The notes beneath the pieces are model-generated. The model had not been told where the DNA came from. It ran no database searches and saw only the letters and a list, made by a program, of their open reading frames with translations. From contig JADJWV010000002.1 of the NCBI GenBank assembly GCA_016716185.1, positions 62,001 through 126,000 on the forward strand: a stretch of DNA of 64,000 nucleotides, given 5' to 3'. Of the stretch, positions 46,643 through 55,569 are shown one piece after another. How positions within the stretch are numbered: position 1 is the first letter of the stretch; each line of letters opens with the position of its first letter. Source of the DNA: Saprospiraceae bacterium (GTDB lineage Bacteria > Bacteroidota > Bacteroidia > Chitinophagales > Saprospiraceae). The position numbers were made by a program, and so were the translations under genes.

Positions 46643-47536
46643 ATGATTAAAAATTACCCTTCCAAAATATTGATTGCAGGAGAATACACTGTTCTCATGG
46701 GTTCCGGTGCTTTCGCTGTTCCATTCACTTCTTACCATATGAGTTGGGAATTTCAAGCCGGAAATAATGATATCGAATTGCATAAATTCTTTCGATATCT
46801 TTCAAATCATGTAGAATTTCGTTTGTATTTTAACTTTCCTTTGTTTGAACAGGACCTCCAAAACGGAATTTATTTAAAGAGTAACATTCCTCAGGGTTAT
46901 GGCCTGGGAAGTTCGGGTGCCGTTTGCGCGGCTGTCTGGGATCGCTTCAGAAATGAACAATCCGAAAAATTTAGTATTGAAGAAATTCATGGAGTCTTGA
47001 AACAAATGGAATCCTGCTTTCACGGACAAAGTTCCGGTATGGATCCTTTAATTTCCTTTTGCCGGCATCCTGTTTTTTTTGATGGGAAAGAATTCAGAGT
47101 TCTGGAAAATTATCAAATGGATGATTTAAAAAATTATCGCATGGCTTTAATCGATTCCGGCAAACGTCGCGATACCCAGGAATTGGTAAAAGTTTTCAAT
47201 ACAAAAATAATGCAGCCCAACCTGCAGAATCAATTGCAAGAATTATCCGAGCTAAATAAATCATTGATCAACTCTATCATTACCTATAAATTATCTATTT
47301 TTTCGGAATACTGGAAAAAAATCAGCTTGCTGAGTTTGAACCTGTTCGATGAAATGATCCCTGAAAATATCAGAAAATTCTGGATGACCGGAATTGAAGA
47401 GGAGCGATTTTATCTGAAGTTATGCGGTGCCGGAGGAGGAGGATATTTTCTGGCTCACGTTCTGGATGAGGATACTTTTCAGGAGTTAAGCAAAGATCAT
47501 GGATTCCCGGCTACGATGCCATTTAAAATCAGCTAA
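46643..47536 (+). CDS. GHMP-family kinase, probably mevalonate-kinase-like
   Basis: The 297-residue protein starts at the ATG at 46643 (MIKNYPSKILIAGEYTVL). It has the three GHMP signatures: KILIAGEYTVLMGSGA at the N-terminus, the ATP-binding QGYGLGSSGAVCAA near residues 90-103, and CGAGGGGYFLA near 263-273. GHMP kinases phosphorylate small metabolites; the GEYTVL and gene size fit mevalonate or phosphomevalonate-type kinases of isoprenoid synthesis, but a sugar kinase role is possible because the next genes make sugar nucleotides. A TAAGTTTG box at 46622-46629 is a possible -7 element. It is divergent from mfd. Confidence 0.75.
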   Translation: MIKNYPSKILIAGEYTVLMGSGAFAVPFTSYHMSWEFQAGNNDIELHKFFRYLSNHVEFRLYFNFPLFEQDLQNGIYLKSNIPQGYGLGSSGAVCAAVWDRFRNEQSEKFSIEEIHGVLKQMESCFHGQSSGMDPLISFCRHPVFFDGKEFRVLENYQMDDLKNYRMALIDSGKRRDTQELVKVFNTKIMQPNLQNQLQELSELNKSLINSIITYKLSIFSEYWKKISLLSLNLFDEMIPENIRKFWMTGIEEERFYLKLCGAGGGGYFLAHVLDEDTFQELSKDHGFPATMPFKIS

Positions 47537-47639
47537 AAACCAAGTTTACCCTTGACCTAAACTCAGCCGGCCTGGATTTCTGAAATCAAAAGACCGGAAA
47601 GTTTCAAATTAAATTATTTTTGCATATGAAATAAGAAGG

Positions 47640-48719
47640 ATGCAGCCATCCGGTCAAACACAGTCAACAAATTCCTATTATAGTCTTAAAGAACTTGTCA
47701 ATTGGACGGGGTCCTACCTTAGTGAATTTAAATTGCGTTGGAAGACTTTAGTACTGGCTTTAATCCTGGGTTGTGCCCTTGGCGTAATTATTAAACTCAA
47801 CAGAGAAAAGACTTACGAAGCCGAAGTGAGTTTTATGTTGAATGAAGAAACGGGTTCGTTTGGAGGTGTTTCTTCAGTAATCGGCCAGTTTGGGGGATTG
47901 CTGTCGAGTGGTGATCAGGTCAACCTTCATAAAATTCTGGACCTCGCGAAATCCAGAAAAATTGCTGAAAAAATATTTTTCAAAAAAATCAGCCTGGACG
48001 GAGGGCATTCAGATTATCTGGTTAATCATCTCATCAGGGAACAAGAATCAATAGGCAAATGGGCCCCCTCGCCATTTTATAAATCAAATCATCCTTTAAA
48101 GGGTTTCAAATTTCAAAGAGATCATCTTGCATCCTTCGAACGGATTGAAAACATGGCCCTGCTTCAGGCGCATCAATTATTCCTTTCAAAAATATTGACC
48201 CGGGTGAGCGACAAAACCAATTTGATGTACTTGAATATGAGCGGCTCTGATGAAACGCTGACCTTTGAACTTGCTACAAATTTATTCGGAGAGCTCAGCC
48301 AGTTTTACATCGATAAGTCCGTTGAAAAACAAGAGGATACTTATAGGGGATTGCTGCAAAAGACCGACTCCCTTAAGGCATTGCTCGATATCAATCAGCA
48401 CCGGCTGGCAGGCTTGAAAGACAACTTTCGGGGCAGCTGGCTGCTGACAGAAGATGTACCCAAAACCTTGCTGGATCAGGATATTAAAATTCTTCAACTG
48501 GTATATGCAGAAGCCATGAAAAATAAAGAAATGGCATCTTTTGCCCTCATCAATAAAACACCTTTTATTCAGCCGGTTGATCTCCCCATACTTCCGTTAA
48601 AATGTAATCAAACCAGTTGGCCTGTAGCTCTGCTCATGGGCATGATCTACGGCTTGTTTGCCGGATTCCTTTACATCGGATTTCTGAAATTTTTCAGGGA
48701 TTCCGGGATTTTTGAGTAA
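47640..48719 (+). CDS. Wzz-like polysaccharide chain-length / co-polymerase protein
   Basis: The 359-residue inner membrane protein has a transmembrane helix near residues 38-55 (TLVLALILGCALGVII) and another near 328-350 (VALLMGMIYGLFAGFLYIGF), with a large periplasmic domain containing a coiled-coil-like stretch (about 220-290). This is the polysaccharide co-polymerase layout; it lacks a C-terminal tyrosine kinase domain. Such proteins set chain length or couple polymerisation and export. It opens the co-directional sugar-nucleotide locus. A TATTTTTG box at 47615-47622 is a possible -7 element 17 nt before the start, without a clear partner. Confidence 0.78.
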   Translation: MQPSGQTQSTNSYYSLKELVNWTGSYLSEFKLRWKTLVLALILGCALGVIIKLNREKTYEAEVSFMLNEETGSFGGVSSVIGQFGGLLSSGDQVNLHKILDLAKSRKIAEKIFFKKISLDGGHSDYLVNHLIREQESIGKWAPSPFYKSNHPLKGFKFQRDHLASFERIENMALLQAHQLFLSKILTRVSDKTNLMYLNMSGSDETLTFELATNLFGELSQFYIDKSVEKQEDTYRGLLQKTDSLKALLDINQHRLAGLKDNFRGSWLLTEDVPKTLLDQDIKILQLVYAEAMKNKEMASFALINKTPFIQPVDLPILPLKCNQTSWPVALLMGMIYGLFAGFLYIGFLKFFRDSGIFE

Positions 48720-48734
48720 TTTTGTTACTCATTT

Positions 48735-49271
48735 ATGCTCGAGGCACTCATTACATCCAAAACCCGTCTCAGATTGCTGCACCGATTTTTTATCAGTGCT
48801 CAAAATCAGGCATATTTGAGAGGCCTGGAAACAGAGCTGGGGGAGTCGACCAACAGCATTCGCGTCGAATTGAACCGTCTATCCCGTGCAAAATTATTGA
48901 TATCGGAGTCCCGGGGGAACAGGAGGTATTTTAAAGCGAACACGGCCCATCCTTTTTTTGACGAACTGCATCAGATCGTCTTGAAGGAAGCAGGAATTCC
49001 GCAAATAATGGCGGGATTAAAATCTGCACCGGGGAATTTTCAGGCATTTTATTTAAGAGGAGACTTAAGCAAAGGCCTGCAATCCAAAAAAATCGATTTG
49101 ATCCTGGTGGGAAAGTCAAATTTTACAACGCTAAACAGATATTTCTCCAATGCAGAAAAACTAAAAGGAAGGAAAATCCGTTTCAATCTGTTTAGCCAAC
49201 GAAAAGACCCGGAATTGCTACAATTATTGGAAGAAGAAAGCCCCATTTTATTGTGGGAAAGTAAACGATGA
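48735..49271 (+). CDS. Winged-helix regulator with nucleotidyltransferase-like domain
   Basis: The 178-residue protein has an N-terminal winged-helix domain (about residues 1-75: SKTRLRLLHRFF, TELGESTNSIRVELNRLSRAKLL, SESRGNRRYFKAN) and a C-terminal half with a strand-loop-strand pattern (FYLRGDLSKGLQSKKIDLILVG) like minimal nucleotidyltransferase folds. In that fold the catalytic motif is GS...D.D; here the G is followed by D and only KIDLILVG supplies a D, so catalysis is doubtful. It overlaps the next start codon by 4 bp (ATGA), so it is translationally coupled to the dehydrogenase genes and may sense or regulate the polysaccharide locus. Confidence 0.65.
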   Translation: MLEALITSKTRLRLLHRFFISAQNQAYLRGLETELGESTNSIRVELNRLSRAKLLISESRGNRRYFKANTAHPFFDELHQIVLKEAGIPQIMAGLKSAPGNFQAFYLRGDLSKGLQSKKIDLILVGKSNFTTLNRYFSNAEKLKGRKIRFNLFSQRKDPELLQLLEEESPILLWESKR

Positions 49272-50563
49272 ACATGTTCAGAGATTTAATTGAAAAGAAG
49301 GAAAAACTTGCAGTGATAGGCTTGGGTTATGTAGGGCTTCCATTGGCGCTTGCCTTTGCAAGAAAAATGAAAGTGATCGGATTTGACATCAATCAGGAAC
49401 GCATTGCGCTGATGCAAAAAGGAGAGGATCCCTCCAGAGAAATTGAAAAAGAAGGATTTGAAAACGCCGACATCAGTTTTACAACCGATCCGGAAATATT
49501 GCGGGAAGCCAGGTTTTTCATAGTCGCCGTTCCAACGCCGGTCGATCATCATAAAGTTCCCGATTTAAAACCTCTGATTGGAGCATCGGCTACGATTGGG
49601 CAAGTATTGAAAAAAGGAGATTATGTAATTTTCGAATCCACGGTTTATCCGGGATGTACAGAAGAAGATTGTCTTCCGGTCATCGAAAAAATATCGGGTT
49701 TGAAAATGGGAACCGACTTTAAACTCGGTTATTCTCCAGAACGGATCAATCCGGGCGACAAATCCAAACCTCTTGAGAGTATTTTAAAGATTGTATCCGG
49801 AAGCGATGATCAAGCCCTTGAAGAGATTGCATTGGTTTATGGAAGCGTCATTACTGCGGGTATTTACAAAGCCCCCAGTATCAAAGTTGCTGAAGCTGCC
49901 AAAGTGATTGAAAACAGTCAGCGGGATTTGAATATTTCATTTGTAAATGAGCTTGCCATTATTTTCGATAAAATGGGAATCGATACCAGAGAGGTTCTCG
50001 ATGCTGCTGCAACCAAGTGGAATTTTTTAAAATATTCACCAGGCCTGGTGGGTGGACATTGCATTGGTGTGGATCCTTATTATCTCGTACATAAATCCAA
50101 ACAACTGGGATATGATCCCGAAGTCATACTGAGCGGAAGGCGCATCAATGATCGGATGCCCGCGTTTGTTGCTAAAAAACTGGTTCAGCTGCTTATTTCC
50201 AAAGGCAAAAACCCCAGTGAATGCCAGGTATTAATTTGCGGAATTACCTTTAAAGAAAATGTATCGGATATACGCAATTCAAAAGTTGCAGATCTGTTTC
50301 ATGAATTGAGAGCATATTCAGTAAAAGTGGATGTAGTCGATCCACATGCAGATCGGGAGGAAGTTCATCATGAATATGGAATTGAAATGAACGAAAAGGC
50401 GGGTGCCTCATACGATGCAGTCATTTTAGCTGTTGCTCACGATATTTATAAAAATACGGCCCCGGAAACATTTGTTTCGATGATGGGTGCCGAGCCCATA
50501 GTCATCGATTTAAAAGGACTCTATAAAAAAGCGGACGTGAAAGCGACCTATTGGAGATTATAA
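49268..50563 (+). CDS. tviB: UDP-N-acetylhexosamine 6-dehydrogenase (WbpO/TviB type)
   Basis: The 431-residue enzyme oxidises the C6 of a UDP-N-acetylhexosamine to a uronic acid with two NAD. It has the N-terminal Rossmann motif VIGLGYVGLPLA, a YSPERINPGD loop and the catalytic Cys265 in VGGHCIGVDPYYL, the form of the WbpO/TviB branch rather than WbpA or WecC. The C-terminal UDP-binding domain (ITFKENVSDIRNSK) is complete. The product, probably UDP-GlcNAcA or UDP-GalNAcA, would feed the WbpB/E/D steps encoded next. Substrate choice is inference. Confidence 0.85.
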   Translation: MNMFRDLIEKKEKLAVIGLGYVGLPLALAFARKMKVIGFDINQERIALMQKGEDPSREIEKEGFENADISFTTDPEILREARFFIVAVPTPVDHHKVPDLKPLIGASATIGQVLKKGDYVIFESTVYPGCTEEDCLPVIEKISGLKMGTDFKLGYSPERINPGDKSKPLESILKIVSGSDDQALEEIALVYGSVITAGIYKAPSIKVAEAAKVIENSQRDLNISFVNELAIIFDKMGIDTREVLDAAATKWNFLKYSPGLVGGHCIGVDPYYLVHKSKQLGYDPEVILSGRRINDRMPAFVAKKLVQLLISKGKNPSECQVLICGITFKENVSDIRNSKVADLFHELRAYSVKVDVVDPHADREEVHHEYGIEMNEKAGASYDAVILAVAHDIYKNTAPETFVSMMGAEPIVIDLKGLYKKADVKATYWRL

Positions 50564-50573
50564 AGAAATATCA

Positions 50574-51878
50574 ATGAGAATCAGTATTGTTGGGACCGGA
50601 TACGTTGGATTGGTGACAGGAACCTGTTTTGCAGAAACAGGGAATCAGGTTCTTTGTCTTGATATCAATGTGCACAAAATTGAGCGATTGTCTTCTGGTG
50701 AAATCCCGATTTTTGAACCGGGGCTCGATGTCTTGTTTGAACGCAATGTCAAGGAAGAACGACTTCAATTTACCACCGATCTGGATAAAGCCGTTGAATT
50801 TGCAGAAATTATTTTCCTTGCTTTGCCAACCCCACCGGATGAAGATGGTTCAGCTGATCTGAGTTACGTGTTGAATGCTGCACGGGAGATCTCCAAACGC
50901 ATTAAAAAATATACGGTCATTGTCAATAAAAGCACTGTGCCTGTTGGCACAGCAGAGCTGGTACACGAAATCATGTCGGAGCATTTGAACATCGATTTGT
51001 TTGATGTGGTGAGCAATCCTGAATTTTTAAGAGAAGGTGTAGCCGTAGAAGACTTTATGAAGCCCGACCGCGTAGTCATCGGCAGCCGTTCTGAAAAAGC
51101 AAAACAACGTTTGGAAGAATTGTACGAGCCTTTCGTAAGACAAGGCAATCCAATTTACACGATGGATCTGAGAAGTGCAGAACTCACCAAATACGCTGCC
51201 AACGCTTATCTGGCGATGCGCATCAGCTTTATGAATGAATTGGCAAATTTATGCGATAAAACCGGTGCGAATGTCGATTTGGTGCGCAAAGGTATCGGAT
51301 CCGATAACCGCATTGGTAAAAGATTTTTATTTCCCGGTGTAGGATATGGCGGTTCCTGTTTTCCAAAAGACGTCAAAGCACTCTTTAAAACAGCCCAGGA
51401 TCATCATTACCGCTTCAGGATTCTGGATGCTGTCATGCAGGTCAATGAACTTCAGAAAAAGTTGCTATCAGATAAAATCAAGGTTTATTTTGATGCAAAC
51501 TTATCCGGTAAGACCATGGCTGTTTGGGGACTTGCATTTAAACCCAATACAGACGATATTCGGGAAGCACCATCCATTGAAATCATGAATGACTTGTTGC
51601 AACAAGGTGTTCAGTTGCGCGTATACGATCCGGAGGCGATGGAAAACATCAAAGCCATTTATGGAAACCAGCTTTACTTTGCAAAAGATATGTACGATGC
51701 ATTGGTTGGAGCTGATGCATTGATCCTGATCACCGAATGGAATGTCTTCAGATCTCCGGATTTCGATGAGATGAAAACCAGGATGAAACAAGCCATTGTA
51801 TTTGATGGTAGAAATGTATTTGAACATAACAGAATGAATGAAATGGGATTCAGTTATACCAGTATCGGAAGACCATAG
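50574..51878 (+). CDS. ugd: UDP-glucose 6-dehydrogenase
   Basis: The 434-residue enzyme converts UDP-glucose to UDP-glucuronate. It has VGTGYVGLVTGTCFAE (N-terminal Rossmann), the NPEFLREG segment, catalytic Cys262 in GYGGSCFPKD and the C-terminal FKPNTDDIREAPS. All conserved positions are present. It differs clearly from the previous dehydrogenase, so the locus makes two kinds of uronic acid precursors. It lies 10 bp after that gene. UDP-glucuronate may be used directly or after epimerisation to galacturonate; no epimerase for this is seen here. Confidence 0.92.
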   Translation: MRISIVGTGYVGLVTGTCFAETGNQVLCLDINVHKIERLSSGEIPIFEPGLDVLFERNVKEERLQFTTDLDKAVEFAEIIFLALPTPPDEDGSADLSYVLNAAREISKRIKKYTVIVNKSTVPVGTAELVHEIMSEHLNIDLFDVVSNPEFLREGVAVEDFMKPDRVVIGSRSEKAKQRLEELYEPFVRQGNPIYTMDLRSAELTKYAANAYLAMRISFMNELANLCDKTGANVDLVRKGIGSDNRIGKRFLFPGVGYGGSCFPKDVKALFKTAQDHHYRFRILDAVMQVNELQKKLLSDKIKVYFDANLSGKTMAVWGLAFKPNTDDIREAPSIEIMNDLLQQGVQLRVYDPEAMENIKAIYGNQLYFAKDMYDALVGADALILITEWNVFRSPDFDEMKTRMKQAIVFDGRNVFEHNRMNEMGFSYTSIGRP

Positions 51879-51901
51879 CGCTGTAAACGAAAAATGAAAT
51901 C

Positions 51902-53038
51902 ATGAGTATGAAATTACATATGGTGGACCTTGCCACCCAGTATTCCAAAATTAAAACGGAAATTGAATCTTCATTGATGGAGGTTTTGGATTCTACCATT
52001 TTTATCGGCGGACCAAAAGTGAATGCTTTTAAAGAGCATTTGGAATCGTATCTACAGGTCAAACACGTCGTTCCTTGTGCCAACGGGACAGATGCTTTGC
52101 AAATTGCTTGTATGGCTTTGGGTCTCGAACCCGGAGACGAGGTCATTGTTCCTGCATTTACTTACGTGGCTACGGCAGAAGTCATCGCTTTATTGAAACT
52201 AAAACCGGTTATGGTCGATGTTTACGTCGATGATTTCAATGTCGATACCAATGCCATCCGCATGAATATTACGCCAAGGACCAAAGCCATTGTACCCGTG
52301 CATCTGTTTGGTCAATGTGCCGATATGGAAACCATCATGCAAATTGCCAAAGAACACCAATTGTTTGTCATTGAAGACAACGCACAGGCGATCGGATCGG
52401 CTTATACATTTCAAAACGGGACGGTTCATATGGCTGGAACCATTGGACACATCGGATGTACTTCTTTCTTTCCTTCAAAAAATCTGGGCTGTTATGGAGA
52501 CGGTGGAGCCATCTTTACCCAGGACGACCATTTGGCAGCACAACTCCGGATGATTGCAAACCACGGACAAGGTTCGACCCGGTATTACCACGATGTTGTT
52601 GGTGTAAACTCAAGGCTGGATGCCATACAGGCTGCCATCCTCGATGTCAAATTGAAATACCTCGATACCTACATCGATGCAAGAAGGAAGGCTGCAGATT
52701 ATTACGATAACGCTTTTGCCGGACATCCGGCATTGATCACGCCATACAGAAACAACCATTCCAGGCATGTTTTTCACCAATATACACTTCGGGTGACCAA
52801 TGGAAAGAGAGATGCACTGAAAACGTATCTCGACCTCAAGAATATTCCGAATGCAATCTATTATCCGGTACCTTTGTACAATCAACAAGCTTTTCGAGAA
52901 TACTCGGGAGGTATTGAGCAATTACCCGTTACAGAGTTGTTGTGTAAAGAAGTGATCTCATTGCCCATGCATACGGAGTTAAACCCGGAAATACAGGATG
53001 TGATCATCAAAGAAGTCTTAACGTTTTTAGAAGGATAA
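51902..53038 (+). CDS. DegT/DnrJ/EryC1-family sugar aminotransferase (WbpE-type)
   Basis: The 378-residue PLP enzyme has the family pattern FIGGPKVNAFE..., NGTDALQIA, FTYVATAEV, EDNAQAIG (D159) and the PLP lysine K193 in SFFPSKNLG. These enzymes transfer an amino group from glutamate to a keto sugar nucleotide. With the acetyltransferase and oxidoreductase genes that follow, the fitting reaction is amination of a UDP-3-keto-GlcNAcA to UDP-GlcNAc(3NH2)A, the WbpE step. Starts at MSM 23 bp after the previous stop; a second ATG two codons later is possible. Confidence 0.85.
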   Translation: MSMKLHMVDLATQYSKIKTEIESSLMEVLDSTIFIGGPKVNAFKEHLESYLQVKHVVPCANGTDALQIACMALGLEPGDEVIVPAFTYVATAEVIALLKLKPVMVDVYVDDFNVDTNAIRMNITPRTKAIVPVHLFGQCADMETIMQIAKEHQLFVIEDNAQAIGSAYTFQNGTVHMAGTIGHIGCTSFFPSKNLGCYGDGGAIFTQDDHLAAQLRMIANHGQGSTRYYHDVVGVNSRLDAIQAAILDVKLKYLDTYIDARRKAADYYDNAFAGHPALITPYRNNHSRHVFHQYTLRVTNGKRDALKTYLDLKNIPNAIYYPVPLYNQQAFREYSGGIEQLPVTELLCKEVISLPMHTELNPEIQDVIIKEVLTFLEG

Positions 53039-53040
53039 TT

Positions 53041-53622
53041 ATGGATGATAGTTACTATGCCCATCCGACCGCGATCATAGATGATTCCTGCTCCATAGGA
53101 AAGGGAACAAAAATCTGGCATTTTTCACATGTCATGTCCGGTTGCATCATAGGAGACCACTGCAATCTTGGACAAAATGTTGTGATCTCACCAGAAGTCA
53201 TCCTGGGCAATCATGTGAAAGTGCAAAACAATGTTTCTATTTACACCGGAGTGATTTGCGAGGACGATGTGTTTCTGGGACCATCGATGGTGTTCACCAA
53301 TGTGATCAATCCACGAAGTGCAGTGAACAGGCGTGGCCAATACTTACGAACGTTCGTTAGGAAAGGAGCTACCATCGGCGCCAACGCAACCATTGTCTGC
53401 GGCCACGAGATCGGAACCTTTGCATTTATCGGTGCCGGAGCAGTGGTGACCAAAGATGTACCGGCTTATGCACTGGTCATTGGAAACCCCGCCAGACAAA
53501 TGGGCTGGATGAGCGAATATGGACACAAGTTGCACTTTGATGAACGTAGCGAAGCGATCTGTCCGGAATCAGGTGAAAAGTATAAAATTGTAAACGGACA
53601 AGTACAGAAAATCCATGAGTAA
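53041..53622 (+). CDS. Left-handed beta-helix N-acetyltransferase (WbpD-type)
   Basis: The 193-residue protein is built of hexapeptide repeats (KIWHFSHVMSGCIIGDHCNLGQNVVI, split: GKGTKIWHFSHV, GDHCNLGQNV) and forms a left-handed beta-helix trimer in the family. It carries the conserved VFTNVINPRS and GANATIVCG segments of WbpD/WlbB enzymes, which acetylate the 3-amino group of UDP-GlcNAc(3NH2)A using acetyl-CoA. It starts 2 bp after the aminotransferase stop and overlaps the next gene by 8 bp. It contains the 12-bp palindrome ACGAACGTTCGT. Confidence 0.88.
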   Translation: MDDSYYAHPTAIIDDSCSIGKGTKIWHFSHVMSGCIIGDHCNLGQNVVISPEVILGNHVKVQNNVSIYTGVICEDDVFLGPSMVFTNVINPRSAVNRRGQYLRTFVRKGATIGANATIVCGHEIGTFAFIGAGAVVTKDVPAYALVIGNPARQMGWMSEYGHKLHFDERSEAICPESGEKYKIVNGQVQKIHE

Positions 53623-54562
53623 AAAATTTGCATTGATCGGTGCGGGGGGTTACATTGCTCCCAGGCACATGAAAGCCATCAAAGAGACCGGAAATGAATT
53701 GGTTGCAGCGATGGATAAAAACGATTCGGTTGGCATCATGGATTCTTATTTTCCGGAAGCTGATTTTTTTACAGAATTTGAAAGATTCGACAGGCATTTA
53801 TACAAACTCCGAAGGAAAGAAAACGGAATCGATTATTTGAGCGTATGCTCTCCCAATTATTTGCACGATGCGCATATTCGTTTTGGCTTGAGACTCGATG
53901 CCGATGTGATTTGCGAAAAACCTCTGGTCCTGAATCCCTGGAATATCGATGCTTTGAAAGAAATGGAAGAAGAAACAGGCAGAAAAGTTTACAACATTCT
54001 TCAACTTCGCGTGCATCCTAAAGTGATTGCCCTGAAGGAAAGTCTAAGCAAGTCACAAGTATCCGGCAAGCATCTCGTAGACCTCGTATACATTACTTCC
54101 CGTGGAAAATGGTATTATTCAAGCTGGAAAGGCGACATCAGTAAATCCGGCGGCATCGCGACCAACATCGGAGTTCATTTTTATGATTTATTGGGATGGT
54201 TGTTTGGCAACGTTCAAAACAATATTGTTCATTTATTGAGCCACGACCGGGTGGCGGGATTTTTGGAATACGAAAACGCCAAGGTTCGATATTTTTTAAG
54301 CATCAATGAAAATACCTTACCCGAAAAGATCAGATCCAGTGGCAAAACAACTTACCGATGTCTGGAAATCAATGGCGAAGAATTTGAATTCAGCGAGGGA
54401 TTTACAGATTTGCACACCGTGTCTTATCAAAGAATTTTGTCGGGGCAAGGTTTCGGACTCGAAGAAGCCAGATGTTCTATACAAACGGTTCACGACATCA
54501 GAAATATGGAAGCGATCGGACTCACAGGCGATTATCATCCTTTGGCTGTAGCTCAATTGTAA
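53615..54562 (+). CDS. Gfo/Idh/MocA-family oxidoreductase (WbpB-type)
   Basis: The 315-residue NAD-dependent enzyme has the Rossmann GAGGYIAPRHMKAI near the N-terminus, the EKPLVLN segment (about residue 88-94) with the conserved lysine, and GDISKSGGIATNIGVHFYDLLGW (split: KSGGIATNIG, HFYDLLGW) with the conserved histidine. In the WbpB step it oxidises C3 of UDP-GlcNAcA before transamination by WbpE. Its place next to WbpE- and WbpD-type genes supports that role. It overlaps the acetyltransferase gene by 8 bp and is followed 3 bp later by the NeuB-type gene. Confidence 0.88.
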   Translation: MSKKFALIGAGGYIAPRHMKAIKETGNELVAAMDKNDSVGIMDSYFPEADFFTEFERFDRHLYKLRRKENGIDYLSVCSPNYLHDAHIRFGLRLDADVICEKPLVLNPWNIDALKEMEEETGRKVYNILQLRVHPKVIALKESLSKSQVSGKHLVDLVYITSRGKWYYSSWKGDISKSGGIATNIGVHFYDLLGWLFGNVQNNIVHLLSHDRVAGFLEYENAKVRYFLSINENTLPEKIRSSGKTTYRCLEINGEEFEFSEGFTDLHTVSYQRILSGQGFGLEEARCSIQTVHDIRNMEAIGLTGDYHPLAVAQL

Positions 54563-54564
54563 TA

Positions 54565-55569
54565 ATGAAACATACGCAACTGATCGCGGAAATCGGACAA
54601 GCACACGACGGAAGTTTGGGGATCTTACATTCCTACATCGATGCCCTGGCAGAACAGGGAGTGGATGCCATAAAATTCCAACTACACATAGCACAGGCAG
54701 AAAGCAGTCCCTGGGAACCATTCAGAACGAAATTTTCCTATCAGGACGCATCGCGATTTGATTATTGGAAGCGAATGGAATTGAGTTTTGAACAATGGTT
54801 GGGTATTAAAAAACACTGTGAAGAAAAGAAACTCGAATTTCTCGCCAGTCCGTTTTCAATTGCAGCAGTAAAACTTCTGGAGCAATTGGAGGTGAAGCGA
54901 TATAAAATCGGGTCGGGAGAAGTCAACAACAGCCTGATGTTGGAAATTATTTCAAAGACCGGTAAACCCGTTTTATTGTCGAGCGGAATGAGCAAGCAAG
55001 TGGAACTGGATCATGCAGTTGAAACCATCAGGAAGCACCATCAGCACATGACCATCATGCAATGTACAACGGCATATCCCAGTGAACCGGAGCAATGGGG
55101 ACTGGCAGAGATCGGAAAGATCAAACAACGCTATCAATTGCCAGTCGGATTTTCCGATCACAGCGGTACCATACATGCCGGAGTGGCTGCATGCGCGTTG
55201 GGTGCAGAAGTCATCGAAGTGCATAGTGTTTTTGATCGAAGAATGTTTGGACCCGATTCAAAAGCATCGCTTACAGTGGATGAGATCGGAGAGCTTAGAC
55301 AAGCCCTGAATTTATTAGACCGTTCGGCAAACAGTCATTTTTCGAAAGAGAGCGATGAGATATTTAGCGAATTAAAAATAATGTTTGGAAAGTCTTTGGC
55401 CGTCAATAAGGATCTTCAATCCGGCCATGTCGTTTGTCTGGAAGATCTGGAAACCAAAAAACCCATGGGCCACGGTATTCCGGCATCCGACTTTAAGATG
55501 CTGCTGGGAAAAAAACTAATCAGCGATATACAGGCTTTTGAATTTATAAACTGGACTGATGTCGAATAA
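54565..55569 (+). CDS. neuB: N-acetylneuraminate-type synthase (NeuB family)
   Basis: The 334-residue protein starts at the ATG at 54565; longer frames begin inside the previous gene. It condenses phosphoenolpyruvate with a six-carbon N-acyl amino sugar to give a nonulosonic acid. The TIM-barrel has AEIGQAHDG (E9), IKFQLH, IGSGEV, LSSGMS, and the metal-binding histidines H199 (GFSDHS) and H220 (VIEVH). A C-terminal SAF/antifreeze-like domain (about 270-334) is present. Whether the product is sialic, legionaminic or another acid cannot be told. It overlaps the NeuC-type gene by 11 bp. Confidence 0.92.
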   Translation: MKHTQLIAEIGQAHDGSLGILHSYIDALAEQGVDAIKFQLHIAQAESSPWEPFRTKFSYQDASRFDYWKRMELSFEQWLGIKKHCEEKKLEFLASPFSIAAVKLLEQLEVKRYKIGSGEVNNSLMLEIISKTGKPVLLSSGMSKQVELDHAVETIRKHHQHMTIMQCTTAYPSEPEQWGLAEIGKIKQRYQLPVGFSDHSGTIHAGVAACALGAEVIEVHSVFDRRMFGPDSKASLTVDEIGELRQALNLLDRSANSHFSKESDEIFSELKIMFGKSLAVNKDLQSGHVVCLEDLETKKPMGHGIPASDFKMLLGKKLISDIQAFEFINWTDVE

